Origin: Bacteroidales bacterium
GTDB lineage: Bacteria > Bacteroidota > Bacteroidia > Bacteroidales > F082
DNA length: 64,000 nucleotides
Assembly: GCA_023229135.1 (NCBI GenBank)
Contig: JALNZT010000012.1
Coordinates: 44,027-108,026 of the forward strand
Direction of reading: 5' to 3'
The position numbers and the translations under genes were made by a program. Below are positions 16,386 through 23,764 of the stretch, piece after piece. Numbering within the stretch: the first letter of the stretch is position 1; each line of letters opens with the position of its first letter. The notes under the pieces were generated by a model that was not told the DNA's origin, searched no databases, and saw only the letters and a list, made by a program, of their open reading frames with translations.

Positions 16386-16589
16386 ATGCGGCACGTTGAC
16401 ACCCAAAAGTTATCAAAAGATGAATGCTGGGGAATCCAGATTTATGGTCTAAACCACTGCAAAAATATCAACTGTAAGTGGCAAGGGTTAAGCGCCTGTG
16501 CCGGAAAAAATATTGTGAAAACAGGCGTTAACAGCTTGGGTTTTCGTGTGGGTGAAAATGGTCTGGCTAAGGACGAAAGTAAAAGCTAA
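16386..16589 (+). CDS. Small Cys-rich protein of unknown function
   Basis: 67 residues with cysteines at 14, 25, 30 and 38 (DECWG...NHCKNINCKWQGLSACAGKNI). That spacing could bind zinc or form an iron-sulfur or disulfide site. A glycine-rich VGENGLA segment follows. There is no signal peptide, so it is probably cytoplasmic. No family was recognised. An imperfect hairpin (AGGCTAA/TTAGCCT) lies 15 nt upstream. It is a plausible real gene because of the ordered Cys pattern, though short. Confidence 0.45.
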   Translation: MRHVDTQKLSKDECWGIQIYGLNHCKNINCKWQGLSACAGKNIVKTGVNSLGFRVGENGLAKDESKS

Positions 16590-16939
16590 TCAGCACTTTA
16601 AATGCTTGGAAGATTAGTGGTGAGATTGTTTTTACTTGTTAAAGAATCCGAAATATTTTTATCTCTTTGGACAACGCTGAAATCAAAGCTTTTGAATTCT
16701 CATTGGTTGTTTTGAACAGGCTCACCAATTTGCATTGGCCCGAATCATATTTTTTATTTAAACCTATTCTAAATCCTAAGTTATTGTGAATCTGTTAACA
16801 AGTGAGATGATTCTTGTTTTTCTATTCATAAAGTATCACAGAGACCTGCTAAATCAGCTACTTACTTGCTTGAACTGAATGCCATTTCAAATGATTTTGC
16901 GTAATATTGCAAGCATATTGAACCGAAAAAATAAATTTT
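16590..16939. other. Intergenic stretch without a recognised gene
   Basis: Between the small Cys-rich ORF and the Fe-S membrane protein gene. No RNA gene, terminator hairpin or convincing promoter was seen, apart from a near-match TAATATTG at 16902-16909. Confidence 0.4.
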
Positions 16940-18256
16940 ATGACTGCACAACTTATATTTGCGTTGGCGCTACTGCTTACCTTAGGAGTTTTTGCCTTCA
17001 CGATGCGCCGTTATTTTTACAATTTCCGATACACTAAAAAGAAAGCCATATCGAATATCCCGGCGCGTTTGCGTGAAACCTTTAAAGTGGCTATTGCGCA
17101 ACAGAAAATTTTTCGCCATCCCGTTATGGGCTTGCTGCATGCTTTGGTTTTCTGGGGTTTTATCGTGATTTTGTTCGGCAGTATCGAGATGGTTATCGAT
17201 GGCCTTTTTGGAACGGTACGCGTGTTTAGTTTTATGGGTTGGTTTTACAATGTCCTGATGGCTTCGGGCGATGTTTTTGCCGCCATCATTGCCGTTTCTA
17301 TCCTGGTATTTTTGTTCCGGCGTTTGTTTATGCATGTGAAGCGTTTTTACGGTGTCGAAATGAAACCTATTTCCAAAGCCGATGCCAATCTGGCCCTCAG
17401 TTTTATCCTCTTTTTGATGATCACTCTTTTGGGTATGAACACTTTTTACCTGCTCGAAACCCTCAATGCCGACCAGAATGCTGTTGGTGTTTTTCCGGTG
17501 AGTATGTTGCTGGCGGATCTTTTTGCCAATATGGGCGATGGTAGCATCATCTTTTGGCATCATTTTAATTGGTGGGCGCATATTTTATTGATTTTTGTAT
17601 TTGCCAATGTGCTGCCGTATAGCAAACATTTCCACGTATTTATGTCGGTTCCGAACGTTTTTGTGAGCCGCATTGAGCCTTTAGGCAAAGTGGATAATAT
17701 GGAAAGTATTACCAGAGAAGTGAAGTTGATGCTCGATCCGTCCGCACCGATGGATGCCGGAGCAGATGAGCCGATAGAGAAGTTTGGCGTTTTGGATGCT
17801 ACCGATGTAAATTGGGTCAATTATATGAATGCGTTGAGCTGCACCGAATGTGGAAGATGCACGGCCGTTTGTCCTGCCAATATCACCGGAAAGCTGCTCT
17901 CACCGCGTAAAATCGTGATGGACGTACGCGCTCGGATGAAAGAAAAAAGTCCCGGATTGATTAAAGAAGGTGCTGCTTTTGACGACGGCAAATCGCTTGT
18001 CTTCGATTATATTACCGAAGAGGAACTTTGGGCCTGCACCATGTGCAATGCCTGCGCTCAGGAGTGTCCGATCAATATCAACCAGCCTTCGCTGATTTTG
18101 GATATGCGCCGCTACTTAGTGCTGGAACAATCCAAAGCACCTTCGGGCTTGAATACCGCCTTCGCCAATATAGAAAATAATGGTGCGCCTTGGCAGTTTT
18201 CGCCCGAAGACAGAATGAACTGGGCTGATGAGCTTTATCTGAACGAAACGGCCTGA
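16940..18256 (+). CDS. Membrane heme/iron-sulfur oxidoreductase (HdrC/NarI-like, EMO-like N-part)
   Basis: 438 residues. About five membrane helices in the first 225 carry His60, His67, His207, His208, His214 and His230/232, candidate heme b ligands as in NarI-type subunits. Two 4Fe-4S ferredoxin motifs follow: C301-C304-C307-C311 (CTECGRCTAVCP) and C366-C369-C372-C376 (CTMCNACAQECP). This is the front of the DUF224/heterodisulfide-reductase-like proteins. The CCG-domain half is encoded separately 112 nt downstream. Related fused proteins act as ETF:menaquinone oxidoreductase (EMO) in fatty-acid-oxidising anaerobes. Acyl-CoA dehydrogenase and EtfAB genes in this window make that role plausible but unproven. 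Confidence 0.78.
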   Translation: MTAQLIFALALLLTLGVFAFTMRRYFYNFRYTKKKAISNIPARLRETFKVAIAQQKIFRHPVMGLLHALVFWGFIVILFGSIEMVIDGLFGTVRVFSFMGWFYNVLMASGDVFAAIIAVSILVFLFRRLFMHVKRFYGVEMKPISKADANLALSFILFLMITLLGMNTFYLLETLNADQNAVGVFPVSMLLADLFANMGDGSIIFWHHFNWWAHILLIFVFANVLPYSKHFHVFMSVPNVFVSRIEPLGKVDNMESITREVKLMLDPSAPMDAGADEPIEKFGVLDATDVNWVNYMNALSCTECGRCTAVCPANITGKLLSPRKIVMDVRARMKEKSPGLIKEGAAFDDGKSLVFDYITEEELWACTMCNACAQECPININQPSLILDMRRYLVLEQSKAPSGLNTAFANIENNGAPWQFSPEDRMNWADELYLNETA

Positions 18257-18368
18257 GAGTTTGTAAGCAGGATGTAAATTAAATCAGAAAGCTTTTGCTG
18301 GAAATTCAATTATGCAAGGCCTGCTCCTCAAGCACTAATTACATGAAAACGACTTAAAAAGAAAGAAA

Positions 18369-19169
18369 ATGGCTACAGAAAAAATAAAAATACAAATTCC
18401 TGTGATGGCTGATCTGGCTGCCGAAGGCCGCAAACCCGAATGGCTTTTCTGGGTAGGTTCAGCAGGTGCTTTCGATGATCGCTACAAAAAAGTAACACGC
18501 GAATTTGCCAAGATTCTTACGCACCTCAATATCGACTATGCCGTTTTGGGCATCGAAGAAACCGATAGCGGCGATCTTGCCCGCCGGGCGGGAAACGAAA
18601 TGCTGTTTCAAATGCAAGCATTGCAAAATATTGAAATCATGAACGCTTACGAGGTAAAAAAAATCGTAACCTGTTGCCCACACGATTTCAATACCTTAAA
18701 AAATGAATACCCCGAGCTGGGCGGTCATTATGAACTGTGGCACCACTCGCAGTTTTTGGCCGATCTGATTGAAAAAGGTACTATCAAGGGCATTTCCGAA
18801 TCCTTTGCAAAAAACAAAATCGTGTTTCACGATCCTTGTTTCCTGGGACGCGGCAACGGCGAGTACGAAGCGCCACGTGCTGTTTTGGGAGCTATTCCTT
18901 CAGAAAAAACAGAAATGAGGCGCAACAAAAGTTTTGGGCTTTGCTGCGGTGCTGGCGGTGGTCAAATGTTTAAGGAAGCTGAAAAAGGCGATAAAGAAAT
19001 TTTTATCGAACGTACCGAGGAAGCCATTGAAACCGGCGCGGATATTATTGCAACGGCTTGTCCTTTCTGTATGGTGATGATGACCGATGGTATAAAATAC
19101 AAAAACCAGGAAGAGCGTATGAAAAATTACGACATCGCTGAACTGCTGAGCATGAGTATGGGCTTGTAA
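18369..19169 (+). CDS. CCG-domain Fe-S protein (HdrB/HdrD C-part-like)
   Basis: 266 residues with two cysteine-rich CCG domains, the modules that bind noncubane 4Fe-4S clusters in HdrB and related proteins. The first is VTCCPHDFNTLKNEYPELGGHYELWHHS around 100-125. The second runs from FHDPCFLGRGNGEYEAPR through GLCCGAGGGQMF to IATACPFCMVMM. Together with the preceding membrane protein it makes up the domain set of a DUF224/HdrD-type oxidoreductase split over two genes. It is cytoplasmic, with no signal or membrane segment. LutA- or GlpC-like functions share this domain, so lactate or glycerol-phosphate oxidation is an alternative. Confidence 0.78.
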   Translation: MATEKIKIQIPVMADLAAEGRKPEWLFWVGSAGAFDDRYKKVTREFAKILTHLNIDYAVLGIEETDSGDLARRAGNEMLFQMQALQNIEIMNAYEVKKIVTCCPHDFNTLKNEYPELGGHYELWHHSQFLADLIEKGTIKGISESFAKNKIVFHDPCFLGRGNGEYEAPRAVLGAIPSEKTEMRRNKSFGLCCGAGGGQMFKEAEKGDKEIFIERTEEAIETGADIIATACPFCMVMMTDGIKYKNQEERMKNYDIAELLSMSMGL

Positions 19170-19255
19170 AGGTTCGATTTTGTTATTTTTAACAACTAAA
19201 AAGTATGAAAACCACCATTTATTTGGTGTCAGCCTAAAACAAAAACAAAATATTT

Positions 19256-19582
19256 ATGCCCTGGCTTTCTCTTATCATCGCCGGTATTTTTGAGGTTGGT
19301 TTTGCAACTTGCCTTACAAAGGTTCGTAGCTCCTCCGCTCCGGAAGTTTACTGGTGGTTTCTTGGTTTTATTATCAGTCTGGCAATCAGTATGTTCATGC
19401 TGTATAAAGCTGTGCACCATATTCCTATGGGAACTGCATATGGCGTGTTTACCGGAATTGGTGCCATTGGTACCGTGTTGGTCGGTATTTTCTTTTTTCA
19501 GGAACCAACGAACTTTTGGCGTTTATTTTTTATTAGCACGCTGATAATTAGTGTGGTAGGATTAAAAGTGGTATCGGCTTAG
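19256..19582 (+). CDS. SMR-family transporter, Gdx/SugE-like
   Basis: 108 residues and four membrane helices, with the essential Glu13 in GIFEVGFA. The segment HHIPMGTAYGVFTGIGAIGTVLVG matches the SugE/Gdx branch, which exports guanidinium, more than the EmrE multidrug branch. The C-terminus (ISTLIISVVGLKVVSA) is standard. No guanidine riboswitch was recognised in the 86 nt upstream, only a small hairpin (CACC...GGTG). Confidence 0.82.
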   Translation: MPWLSLIIAGIFEVGFATCLTKVRSSSAPEVYWWFLGFIISLAISMFMLYKAVHHIPMGTAYGVFTGIGAIGTVLVGIFFFQEPTNFWRLFFISTLIISVVGLKVVSA

Positions 19583-19625
19583 TTGCTAAAATGGTAACTT
19601 AGCTGACTCTGGACATTCAATGTGT

Positions 19626-19646
19626 GTCAAAATTCCAAATTTTGAC
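19626..19646. terminator. Weak hairpin between convergent genes
   Basis: GTCAAAATT pairs perfectly with AATTTTGAC over a 3-nt loop, touching the stop codon of the minus-strand gene. There is no clear T-run, so its role as a terminator is uncertain. Confidence 0.35.
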
Positions 19647-20659
19647 TACGCCTTTCCTGAAAGCGATTTTGGAATTCTTCCCTGATGAATAGCTTCCGAG
19701 CGCAACTTGCGACCCACGATACGTTCGACCATCTTACCGGTTTCCAGGATTTTATCGATATCGAGGTTGGTTTTTATTCCCATCTCATCCATCATCACCA
19801 CCATATCTTCCATCGTAACCAAGCCCACCGCCGTTGACTCATTATAATAGTATTTGCCGGTTCCCGAAACGGGTACGCCGTCGACGAAGTTGGCCGGTTG
19901 TCCGCCAATGCCGCCCATTGTAGCCTCATAATTGGTCATTCCGGCCTGCAAAGCTGCCAGCACATTGGCCAGTCCCCAACCCCGCGTGGTATGCAGATGC
20001 ACAATATGTTTGTGAGGGTTTTGAACCCGGTCAAGCAGCATCGAGAAATATTTATAAACCCGATCCGGAGAAGCCGAGCCATCATGATCGGCATGTTCCA
20101 CATCACTGGCGCCAATCGAAAGCCAACGTTCGGTAAAATCAACCGCCTTACTCATTTCTGTCGGCCCTTCAATCGGGCAACCCCAAATGGTGCTTACCGT
20201 TCCGTTTACCTTTAGGCCGGCATCACGAGCCATTGGGATATATTTTTCGGCCATCTTGAAATATTCTTCGATAGTAAGACCCGAGTTTTTGTACTGATGC
20301 GACTCGCTGGTGCTTACCATCAGTAAAATCCTGTCAGGACCAATACCTTCCTTTTTGGCCTGGATGGCGCGTTCTACAGCCTTTTCACGAATTGTTACCG
20401 CTGTCAAACTTACCGAAGGCAATAATTCCTGAATGCGTTTACTTTGGCGTACCAACTTAAAAAGTTTGTCAGCATCCTGAAACTGCGGCATGCCTCTCGG
20501 GTTACCGAAATTGGTAAGCTCAACATGTTTAAACCCTGCTAAAATAAGCTCTTCGGTAAGCCAAAGCTTGGCGGCTGTCGGAATAAATTTCTCTTCGTGC
20601 TGAAAGCCATCACGAACGGTGATATCGCCAATCACGACTTCTTTAGGATAATTCATCAT
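19646..20659 (-). CDS. HMG-CoA lyase-like DRE-TIM enzyme, active-site Cys absent
   Basis: 337 residues of the HMGL-like (pyruvate carboxyltransferase) TIM-barrel family. The metal/catalytic start GDITVRDGFQ (Arg16, Asp17) and the His221-x-His223 metal site (HLHTTRGWG) are present. In HMG-CoA lyase the mobile loop reads GGCP with a catalytic Cys; here it is GGQP, with Gln254. The nearby leucine-degradation genes suggest the HMG-CoA lyase step, but the missing Cys makes another acyl-CoA lyase or an altered mechanism possible. The first ATG pair (20659 or 20656) is the only sensible start. An R-M cassette separates it from the carboxylase genes. Confidence 0.65.
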   Translation of the reverse strand: MMNYPKEVVIGDITVRDGFQHEEKFIPTAAKLWLTEELILAGFKHVELTNFGNPRGMPQFQDADKLFKLVRQSKRIQELLPSVSLTAVTIREKAVERAIQAKKEGIGPDRILLMVSTSESHQYKNSGLTIEEYFKMAEKYIPMARDAGLKVNGTVSTIWGCPIEGPTEMSKAVDFTERWLSIGASDVEHADHDGSASPDRVYKYFSMLLDRVQNPHKHIVHLHTTRGWGLANVLAALQAGMTNYEATMGGIGGQPANFVDGVPVSGTGKYYYNESTAVGLVTMEDMVVMMDEMGIKTNLDIDKILETGKMVERIVGRKLRSEAIHQGRIPKSLSGKA

Positions 20660-20707
20660 AAATTTTTTTGTTTTATTGCCCTTAGGCTGTTTTTTCTCTT
20701 GGCTAAA

Positions 20708-20726
20708 GTATATAGACTTTTCGATG
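20708..20726. repeat. Short direct repeat beside the R-M cassette, copy A
   Basis: GTATATAGACTTTTCGATG, nearly repeated as GTATATAGTCTTTCCCGATG at 20801-20820, directly after the endonuclease gene. It lies between the R-M cassette and the lyase-like gene. Confidence 0.5.
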
Positions 20727-20800
20727 TATGCAAGTTGGATTAATGAACTGGTATATGACCGGTAGCGGATTCCAATACGATTATACCGTGAGTTAATAGG

Positions 20801-20820
20801 GTATATAGTCTTTCCCGATG
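20801..20820. repeat. Short direct repeat beside the R-M cassette, copy B
   Basis: Second copy of the repeat at 20708-20726. It ends one base before the stop codon of the endonuclease gene (minus strand). Confidence 0.5.
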
Positions 20821-20821
20821 G

Positions 20822-21922
20822 TTACATTTCAGAAATAATCGTGTTCCATTGTTTTTTGTGTTCAAATTTCAAGGCAGTATCTTTCTCAATTAAGCTTACA
20901 TAGTTTTCTATAAATTCCGATGTGTTTGAAAGTAATCTTAAGTAATAATTTAAAGATTGCGTCAATCCATTCACGATCACATGACAACCATGAATATTTT
21001 TAATCCGCTCAATTTCCTGATTGACTACGATGTTTTGCGAAGCGTCAACATTAGCAGTTGAAAGTAAGTAGTAACGATTTACCTGTGTGCTTTTGAATTT
21101 TTCAAAAGCGTCTTTTACAAGTTGTACCGTTATTGGAATTCCGTGTTTGACTTCTACTGCTTCAAATGCCCTGCCTTTTTCATCAACTATATCAATATCG
21201 CCTATACGCCCACTTCTTGAGTCGGCTGATGTATGACTCTCTATATGAAGTAAGAGCTTCCCTTCAAACCTCTTTGTTTCATTGATTAAACATTGATAAG
21301 CAGCATATAAAGCAACTACAGGTAACCTTGAAGCTCCATCGGCTGAGTATTTTGATTCAAAGTGTTTCGTAAGCAAGTTTATAATTGTTGAAATTGGAAG
21401 GTTAAGCGGCTTTGCCAAGTCGATTTGCTGTGAATTTCGTTGAATTATCAAGCCTTGAAAAATGAAACTCAATACTTCGTCCAGTTTGTCTCCCTTTTGG
21501 ATAAAATCAATGGTTTCTAAAAAACCGGTTTTTAAAGAGCTTGGTCTTATAGCTCCTGAATAATGTGAATCATACGGCACTTTCTGTTCCAACGAACGAG
21601 TTAGCCATCCACTTTCAGCCATAGCTGGAAACTTAACACTTTTTAGAAAAGGCGTGATGTATTTGGAATCAAAAGTCCTTCCTGAATAACCATTTTCAAT
21701 ACTTGTTTGGTGATTTCTAATATCCTGTTCTGGATGTTGAATTTTGTAAATCAAACTCGTAACTACCACAGTTAAAACAGCTTTTGCAGATTCCGATCTC
21801 GAAAGAATTTCTTTTAAGTGCCTTGAAATCTCATCGTCTAAATCTGATTTTATCACATCATCTGAACCTAAGGCTTTCATTGCCTTTTTATATGCCTTTT
21901 TAAGCAACTCGGATGGTTTCAT
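20822..21922 (-). CDS. Type II restriction endonuclease, PD-(D/E)XK
   Basis: 366 residues. The nuclease core is visible at 238-262: GRIGDIDIVD supplies Asp242/Asp244 and AVEVKHG supplies Glu257-x-Lys259. The N-terminal 200 residues are helical and probably bind DNA. No specificity motif was recognised. Overall layout and core resemble enzymes paired with C5 methyltransferases such as the SacI group, but this is a weak impression. The gene overlaps the methyltransferase gene by 23 nt and is the last of three, which delays nuclease production after entry into a new cell. The coding sequence looks more A+T-rich than its metabolic neighbours. Confidence 0.8.
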   Translation of the reverse strand: MKPSELLKKAYKKAMKALGSDDVIKSDLDDEISRHLKEILSRSESAKAVLTVVVTSLIYKIQHPEQDIRNHQTSIENGYSGRTFDSKYITPFLKSVKFPAMAESGWLTRSLEQKVPYDSHYSGAIRPSSLKTGFLETIDFIQKGDKLDEVLSFIFQGLIIQRNSQQIDLAKPLNLPISTIINLLTKHFESKYSADGASRLPVVALYAAYQCLINETKRFEGKLLLHIESHTSADSRSGRIGDIDIVDEKGRAFEAVEVKHGIPITVQLVKDAFEKFKSTQVNRYYLLSTANVDASQNIVVNQEIERIKNIHGCHVIVNGLTQSLNYYLRLLSNTSEFIENYVSLIEKDTALKFEHKKQWNTIISEM

Positions 21923-23153
21923 TTGGCGTGCTTTTAGTGTTCAATAATTGCTTTTTGATTTGTTCAGCTACTGCGTTTATCATTGGGATGGCAACAGAAT
22001 TCCCTATTTGCTTGTATAACTCGCCACGATTGTATATCATTTTGAAATTCTTAGGGAAACCCATAATTCGGTAACACTCTTCTATGGTTAGTTTCCTCAC
22101 TTTTTTTTCATGCCATATCCAAAATCTACCAGAAGATTCTTGTGAGGGTAAAGCAGGGTGGACTCCTTCGGTCGAATAAATTCTATTGGGCTGTTTATGC
22201 ACTCTTGATAAATGTTCTGTCCCTGGCCTAACCCCGGCTTTTCTGATTGTTTTATTTCTATAACCTGCAAAAATAAGACCTGAAACCTGCCTTTTTTGGT
22301 CTTTTAAAATAGTGTAGGGTTCGTCAAGATACTCAAAGTCGTTTTTCGTGTCCAAAAAGTCTTTAAGTACGGGTTTTGCTTGTTTTTTGATTTTAGAAAA
22401 ATCGAACACTTTTTCTCTGTGCCCGATAATAATAATCCGTTCTCTGTTTTGTGGAACACCAAAATCGGAAGCGTTCAACACTTTTTTTGAGACCTTATAT
22501 CCAAGGTCTTCCAAATGTTGGACAATAGTTGCAAGCGTTCTTTTTTTATCGTGATAAACTAAATGCTTAACGTTTTCAAGCAATACCACTTCCGGCTTAC
22601 GCTTTTCGATTATTTCAAACACGTGATAAATCAACGTACCCCGGGTGTCTTCAAAGCCTTTCATCTTTCCGGAAATGCTAAAAGGCTGACAGGGGAAACC
22701 GGCACATAAAATATTGTGTTTTGGCACAATATTGATATCTAACTTTGTAATATCACCAAAAGGCACTTCTCCAAAGTTCAATTCATAAGCTCGTTGGGCG
22801 TGTTGGTTGAACTCTGAAGAAAAGACACATTTGCCTCCAAGCTCTTGCAGCGGAATTCTAAAGCCTCCAATACCTGCAAAAAGGTCAATAAAAGTAAATT
22901 CAGGGTCTTTGGGTGATGGGAAAGGAATATCCCATTTAATGGGAAGCATTGCTTGTAGGCCTGAGTCGGCAGCTATATCAATGCCTGATTCTTTGGCGCG
23001 AAGCTCAAAATATTCGGTAGCTTTTTGCTGATACGATTCGGCGACTCCATTCTCGTGATTGTGTAAATAGTGCGTGAGAAAAGCCAAACCCTCGGTATCA
23101 CCAGTGTGGTTTTCAACTTTTAGTTTTTCTCTTATGCTGGAATAATTTATCAT
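21900..23153 (-). CDS. DNA (cytosine-5) methyltransferase
   Basis: 417 residues with all main C5-methyltransferase motifs in order: I, FIDLFAGIGGF at 88-98; IV, GFPCQPFS at 152-159 with catalytic Cys155; VI, ENV at 193-195; VIII, QNRER at 235-239; and the final GNSVA motif near the C-terminus. The target-recognition region lies between motif VIII and YRIMGFP. An 85-residue N-terminal extension precedes motif I. It would protect host DNA from the endonuclease encoded next to it. It starts 2 nt after the regulator gene ends. Confidence 0.95.
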   Translation of the reverse strand: MINYSSIREKLKVENHTGDTEGLAFLTHYLHNHENGVAESYQQKATEYFELRAKESGIDIAADSGLQAMLPIKWDIPFPSPKDPEFTFIDLFAGIGGFRIPLQELGGKCVFSSEFNQHAQRAYELNFGEVPFGDITKLDINIVPKHNILCAGFPCQPFSISGKMKGFEDTRGTLIYHVFEIIEKRKPEVVLLENVKHLVYHDKKRTLATIVQHLEDLGYKVSKKVLNASDFGVPQNRERIIIIGHREKVFDFSKIKKQAKPVLKDFLDTKNDFEYLDEPYTILKDQKRQVSGLIFAGYRNKTIRKAGVRPGTEHLSRVHKQPNRIYSTEGVHPALPSQESSGRFWIWHEKKVRKLTIEECYRIMGFPKNFKMIYNRGELYKQIGNSVAIPMINAVAEQIKKQLLNTKSTPNETIRVA

Positions 23154-23155
23154 AG

Positions 23156-23482
23156 CTAAAAGTTTATTTTTCCCTGATGTTGATTTTTTATCCGTAAAAA
23201 TTTCGCCTTTTCTTCTGCGGCTTTTAAAAGTTCTGCAGGTTCTTCTTGCGGGTATATGATTTCAGCGATTTTTTCACTGAAATATTCGTGTTCGAGATGT
23301 TTTAAGTCAAGGTCAAAAACTTCAGCTAATTTGGGAAGTATGTCAATGGGTACATTTCTTTTGCCGTTCTCAATTTTTGATAATGTAGATTGATCAAGGT
23401 CGAGTGCAGCGGCAAGCTTGGTCAAAGTCAGGCCTTTGTTCGTTCTTAATTTATTAATGTATTCGCTAAATGATTCTTTCAT
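23156..23482 (-). CDS. XRE-family regulator of the R-M cassette
   Basis: 108 residues. A helix-turn-helix of the XRE/Cro type covers about 8-65 (LTKLAAALDLDQSTLSKIENGKR). A C-terminal helix ends in KFLRIKNQHQGKINF. Regulators in this position act as controller proteins that time methyltransferase and nuclease expression. Its promoter box is embedded in a palindrome (23506-23520), which fits autoregulation. It is the first gene of a three-gene minus-strand operon. Confidence 0.85.
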   Translation of the reverse strand: MKESFSEYINKLRTNKGLTLTKLAAALDLDQSTLSKIENGKRNVPIDILPKLAEVFDLDLKHLEHEYFSEKIAEIIYPQEEPAELLKAAEEKAKFLRIKNQHQGKINF

Positions 23483-23505
23483 CTTCTTGAAGATTTCACC
23501 TTGAC

Positions 23506-23546
23506 AGTTTTGGCAAAACTATAAAAACTTTTCAAGTTATTTCAAA
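23506..23546 (-). promoter_or_regulatory. R-M operon promoter with overlapping palindromic operator
   Basis: On the minus strand TTTG (23543-23546), a 21-nt spacer and TAGTTTTG (23514-23521) form an exact Bacteroidota promoter. The -7 box overlaps the palindrome AGTTTTGGCAAAACT at 23506-23520. Further AAAACT (23524-23529) and AGTTTT (23565-23570, 23572-23577) copies lie upstream. They are likely binding sites for the XRE protein whose start codon is 24 nt away. Confidence 0.65.
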
Positions 23547-23764
23547 TTAAATAAAAAAAATGATAGTTTTTAGTTTTTACGATTGGCTTAGGTGTTGTTA
23601 ATTTAAAAATGAAATTTGCATTTTCAATGAACAATATGCCGCTCGGCTTTTTTTAAAGGAAAAGTTTTCACAAGAATTTTCTTACTTTTACACATTCGGA
23701 AAGGCCTTGAACTTTCAAAAAAGCTAAAGCCAATCACAATAAACACCAATAAAATAATAGCACT

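Noticed and set aside
19170..19255. Possible guanidine riboswitch before the SMR transporter gene
   Set aside because: Only a small CACC/GGTG hairpin is present; the conserved loops of the known guanidine riboswitch classes were not found in these 86 bases.
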